DNA of 64,000 nt from Nonomuraea jiangxiensis (GTDB lineage: Bacteria > Actinomycetota > Actinomycetes > Streptosporangiales > Streptosporangiaceae), in the NCBI RefSeq assembly GCF_900099965.1, contig NZ_FNDJ01000009.1, forward strand, positions 248,001 through 312,000, given 5' to 3'. Positions 61,376 through 64,000 of this stretch are shown here, one piece after another. Below the pieces are notes generated by a model, which had not been told where the DNA came from, did no database searches, and worked only from the letters and a program-made list of their open reading frames with translations. Position 1 is the first letter of the stretch; each line of letters begins with the position of its first letter. Position numbers and translations under genes: made by a program.

Positions 61376-62737
61376 TCACTGAGCGGTGAAACCTTGCTCT
61401 TTGGCGTAGTTCGCCACGTCCTCCTGGAGCCGGTCGGCGGCCTGCGCGCCGGTGACGGAACCCTCGTGGAGCGCAGTGACCTGCTTGGTCATGGCGTCGA
61501 AGTAGTACTGGCCGAACGGGCTGTAGGTGACGCCCTTGTAGGCGTTGGCCGCGGGGACGTAGACCTCCTTGTTCGCCTGCTGCCCATCGAAGAACGCCAC
61601 TTTCAGGTCCACGAAAGCGGGGTCGTTGAGCGCCTTGAGGTTCAGCGGGAAGATGATCTGGTTGGTCCAGCCTTGGGTGAGCGACTCCTTGTCGGCGTAG
61701 AGGCCGTACGCCGCCTTCGCCGCGAGCTCGGGGTTCTTGGCCTGGCTCGTCACGGAGAAGGCCGACCCGCCCCAGTTCACCTGCACCGGGTTGGCGGGAT
61801 CCCACTGCGGGAGCGGCGCCACCGCGAACTTGCCGGTGTCCTCGCCCTTGCCGACACCGGCTCCGGTGAGGTAACCGGGCGCCCAGGCCGCCGAGATGTA
61901 CGTGGCGTACTTACCGTTGATCACACCGGAGATGTACTCGGGCGTGAACTGGTCCTGCGTCCCGACCAGACCCTTTTTCACGAGGCCCGCCCAGTAGTCC
62001 AGCACGTCCTTGGAGGCCTGGTCGTTCAGCTTGATACCGATCGAGCTCGGCTGCGCCGGGTCGTAGGTGAACGGAACAGCGCCCTTCTGGATCTGCAGCG
62101 CCATCGTGAGGGCCGACACGTTCGCGGCGAAGTCGCCGAACTGCGGGCCGCCCGCGTCCTTCATCTTCTGCGCCGCCTGCTCGTACTCGGCCCACGTCTT
62201 CGGCGGCGTGATGTCGTACTTCTCGAAGAGATCCTTCCGGTAGATCATCGCCATCGGTCCGCCGTCGACCGGCACACCGTAGACCGCGTCGCCGACCGAG
62301 ACGTCCTTCCACGCGCCATCGCCGTAGTCGGCCTTGACGCGATCGAAGCCGTACTTCTTGATGTCGACGAGAGACTTCTGGATCTGGAAGGTCGGGATCC
62401 GGTCCATCTCGATCATGATGACGTCGGGTGCGCCGGTGCCCGCCGAGATGGCCGTCTGGAACTTGTCGTACTCGTCACTGCCTTGGCCGACGTTGGTCCA
62501 GCAGACCTGCACCTCGCCGTTCTGCTTGTTGAAGTTGTCGACGACGAGTTGCATGTTGGGGTACCAGCCCCACATCGTCACGACCGGCAGATTCTTCTTG
62601 GGGATCGTGTTCGTGCAGTTGCTCGCGCCGTTTCCGCTCGCGGCGGTGCTTCCGCCCCCTTGCTCGCCGGGAGAGCAGGCGACGAGCGCGGTCGCGGTGA
62701 CGAGTATGGCCGCCGCGGCGGGAAGTCTCTTCTTCAT
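61376..62737 (-). CDS. Extracellular solute-binding lipoprotein (CUT1 family)
   Basis: 453 residues with lipoprotein signal and lipobox LVAC (Cys21), then a Gly/Ser-rich linker. The binding fold has VVTMWGWYPNMQLVVDNFNK, APDVIMIEMDRIPTFQIQ, YGVPVDGGPMAMIYRKDLFE and WNQ-like segments late (ESLTQGWTNQIIFPLN), as in maltose/oligosaccharide binders. It captures the sugar outside the membrane for the two permeases encoded downstream. The upstream secreted esterase suggests a plant-polysaccharide-derived substrate, which is inference. Confidence 0.93.
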   Translation of the reverse strand: MKKRLPAAAAILVTATALVACSPGEQGGGSTAASGNGASNCTNTIPKKNLPVVTMWGWYPNMQLVVDNFNKQNGEVQVCWTNVGQGSDEYDKFQTAISAGTGAPDVIMIEMDRIPTFQIQKSLVDIKKYGFDRVKADYGDGAWKDVSVGDAVYGVPVDGGPMAMIYRKDLFEKYDITPPKTWAEYEQAAQKMKDAGGPQFGDFAANVSALTMALQIQKGAVPFTYDPAQPSSIGIKLNDQASKDVLDYWAGLVKKGLVGTQDQFTPEYISGVINGKYATYISAAWAPGYLTGAGVGKGEDTGKFAVAPLPQWDPANPVQVNWGGSAFSVTSQAKNPELAAKAAYGLYADKESLTQGWTNQIIFPLNLKALNDPAFVDLKVAFFDGQQANKEVYVPAANAYKGVTYSPFGQYYFDAMTKQVTALHEGSVTGAQAADRLQEDVANYAKEQGFTAQ

Positions 62738-62920
62738 GGACGTGTTTCCCCTTCGGGATCGCAGCGCACAAAGGTTCCGTGCGCTGCCGCTGAGACGGAG
62801 CTACCGACGGGGACGGGGCGAGGTACGCGACCCGCGCCCCGTCCTTCGTGCCGGTGCTCATGTGAGCGATAACATTGCGCGTGAGACGTCACTCTGGCAT
62901 GTCGTCTCGGACGGGCATGC

Positions 62921-64000
62921 CTAGCGCTTGAACAGACGCGGCGCCAGGTCGATGAGGTTCTTCTGCCACACGTCCCAGCCGTGCGGCCCCGGGGTGACCC
63001 CGTCGAACTCGTAGCGGATACCGAGGTTGTTCAAGGTGGCCAGGGACGCCATGAACGTCGGGTACACGAAGTCGGTCTGGTCGCCGACGTACAGACGCAA
63101 CAGCTTCGTCCCGTCGTTGATCGCCGCCACGTCGACGCCGGTGCCGCTACCGAAGCCGGCCGAGAACGCCGCGACGTAGGCGAACCGACCCGGGTACGCC
63201 TTGAGCACCCCCAACGTCTGCCCGCCACCCATCGAGAGGCCGGCCAAGGCCTGCCGCGACGGATCGCTGGAGATGTGGTATCGGGCGCGGGCCGCCGGGA
63301 CGATGTTCTCCAGCAACTCCTTGTTGAAGTTGGAGGTGTTGCCGTTGCCCATCACGACCACCATCGGCACCAGGTCGCCATCGAGGAGCTGGTGGTCCAG
63401 GATCTGCTTGGCTCGTCCCATCTCCGTCCAGTCCGTATAGCTCTGGCCGGCACCGTGCTGGAGGTAGAGGACGGGGTACGGCTCCGCGCGGTCCGGGTCG
63501 TAGCCCGGCGGGGTCCACACCAACGCGGTCCGTTCGGCGTTGGCCACGGTGCTCTGATAGGTCAGGCTCTCGACCTTTCCGCCCTGGCCGGCGGGAACGT
63601 CCGAGAGCAGGCGGGACCTCTCTCCGGAGATGAGGAAGCTGCTCCAGGTCGGCTCGGAGGTCACCTTCGTCGGGTTCGACACGTCCTTGACCGAGTTCAG
63701 ATCCACTATCAGCTTGTAGTAGTAGAACCACGGGTCAAGCGGGCCCACGGTCACCCGCCACCGGTCGCCCGCACGAGACAGCGGCAAGCGCAGCCAGCTT
63801 CCGTTGGGAGCCCAGTTCGCCCACACCTTGACGCGCTGAGCGTCCTTGAAGTCGGTCGTGGTCTCGAAAGTGACGAAACCGTCGCGAGTCACGAACGGCG
63901 TCGGAGTGGTGCCGGCCGCCGGCGGGGTGAACTCGCCCTTCAGCCTCCCATGGCCGGCGCTCGGACCATGGTCCGACACCTTGCGGAACAGCCGAGGCAC
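62921..64000 (-). CDS. Secreted-type esterase, feruloyl/acetyl-xylan esterase-like (5' end outside window)
   Basis: The frame is open to the right edge, so the start is outside; 359 residues are visible. Residues 35-120 form an E-set/CBM48-like beta domain (GFVTFETTTDFKDAQRVKVW, FYYYKLIVDLNSVKDVSNPT). The alpha/beta-hydrolase esterase follows, with ALVWTPPGYDPDRAEPYPVL, the nucleophile in LAGLSMGGGQTLG, the probable Asp in YVGDQTDFVYPTF and the His in TPGPHGWDVWQ. This is the XynZ/esterase-D layout that removes feruloyl or acetyl groups from xylan. It lies 183 nt upstream of the sugar-binding lipoprotein gene on the same strand. Confidence 0.88.
   Translation of the reverse strand: MPRLFRKVSDHGPSAGHGRLKGEFTPPAAGTTPTPFVTRDGFVTFETTTDFKDAQRVKVWANWAPNGSWLRLPLSRAGDRWRVTVGPLDPWFYYYKLIVDLNSVKDVSNPTKVTSEPTWSSFLISGERSRLLSDVPAGQGGKVESLTYQSTVANAERTALVWTPPGYDPDRAEPYPVLYLQHGAGQSYTDWTEMGRAKQILDHQLLDGDLVPMVVVMGNGNTSNFNKELLENIVPAARARYHISSDPSRQALAGLSMGGGQTLGVLKAYPGRFAYVAAFSAGFGSGTGVDVAAINDGTKLLRLYVGDQTDFVYPTFMASLATLNNLGIRYEFDGVTPGPHGWDVWQKNLIDLAPRLFKR

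Overview
The window is high-GC, densely packed DNA with GTG and TTG starts, many ATGA or TGATG gene overlaps and many secreted proteins. This fits a filamentous actinomycete. The gene content would suit the Streptosporangiaceae, but the genus is an inference. No rRNA, tRNA, CRISPR array, insertion sequence or phage gene was recognised.

Region 1 (1-13,520, + strand) is most of a thiopeptide biosynthetic cluster, cut by the left edge. It holds an asparagine-synthetase-like amidotransferase (partial), a 55-residue precursor peptide with an unusual 15-residue Ser/Cys-rich core, an Ocin-ThiF-like leader-binding protein, a YcaO cyclodehydratase, an azoline dehydrogenase, a glutamylating LanB-type dehydratase, a split elimination protein (frameshifted as read), a candidate pyridine synthase and a second azoline dehydrogenase. 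Together these would turn Cys into thiazoles and Ser into dehydroalanines, then close the macrocycle by a formal [4+2] cycloaddition. The core is the most novel item here: no Ser suitable as the first dehydroalanine is followed by Cys, and the ring must be either 38-membered or 26-membered with an N-terminal tail.

Region 2 (13,536-24,705) is a sugar-type catabolic operon on the - strand: aldehyde dehydrogenase, RbsA/RbsC/RbsB-like ABC importer, PfkB kinase and two secreted proteins (DUF5107 and a jelly-roll-like protein). An IclR regulator is divergent, with an inverted repeat between them. The substrate is unknown.

Region 3 (25,119-39,900) carries mostly stand-alone genes: a 1,275-residue subtilase, a TDT-family transporter, a BNR-like secreted protein, a TrmB/LuxR-like regulator, a secreted metallophosphatase divergent from a secreted EEP nuclease, an aminotransferase, a secreted M23 peptidase and two small overlapping CxxC genes. 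A short-chain dehydrogenase remnant also lies here.

Region 4 (40,138-59,327) is a stress and redox island. It has two zinc alcohol dehydrogenases, an SRPBCC protein, two DJ-1/PfpI proteins, an unknown membrane protein, and a compact - strand array: hsp20, YflT-like general stress gene, dnaK, grpE, dnaJ/cbpA, cbpM, clpB, thioredoxin, thioredoxin-reductase-like flavoprotein (frameshifted as read) and a truncated SnoaL gene. A large LuxR ATPase regulator sits just upstream with an inverted repeat at the junction. This is probably an accessory chaperone set.

Region 5 (59,476-64,000) is a second sugar ABC importer (lipoprotein and two permeases), preceded by a secreted esterase cut by the right edge.
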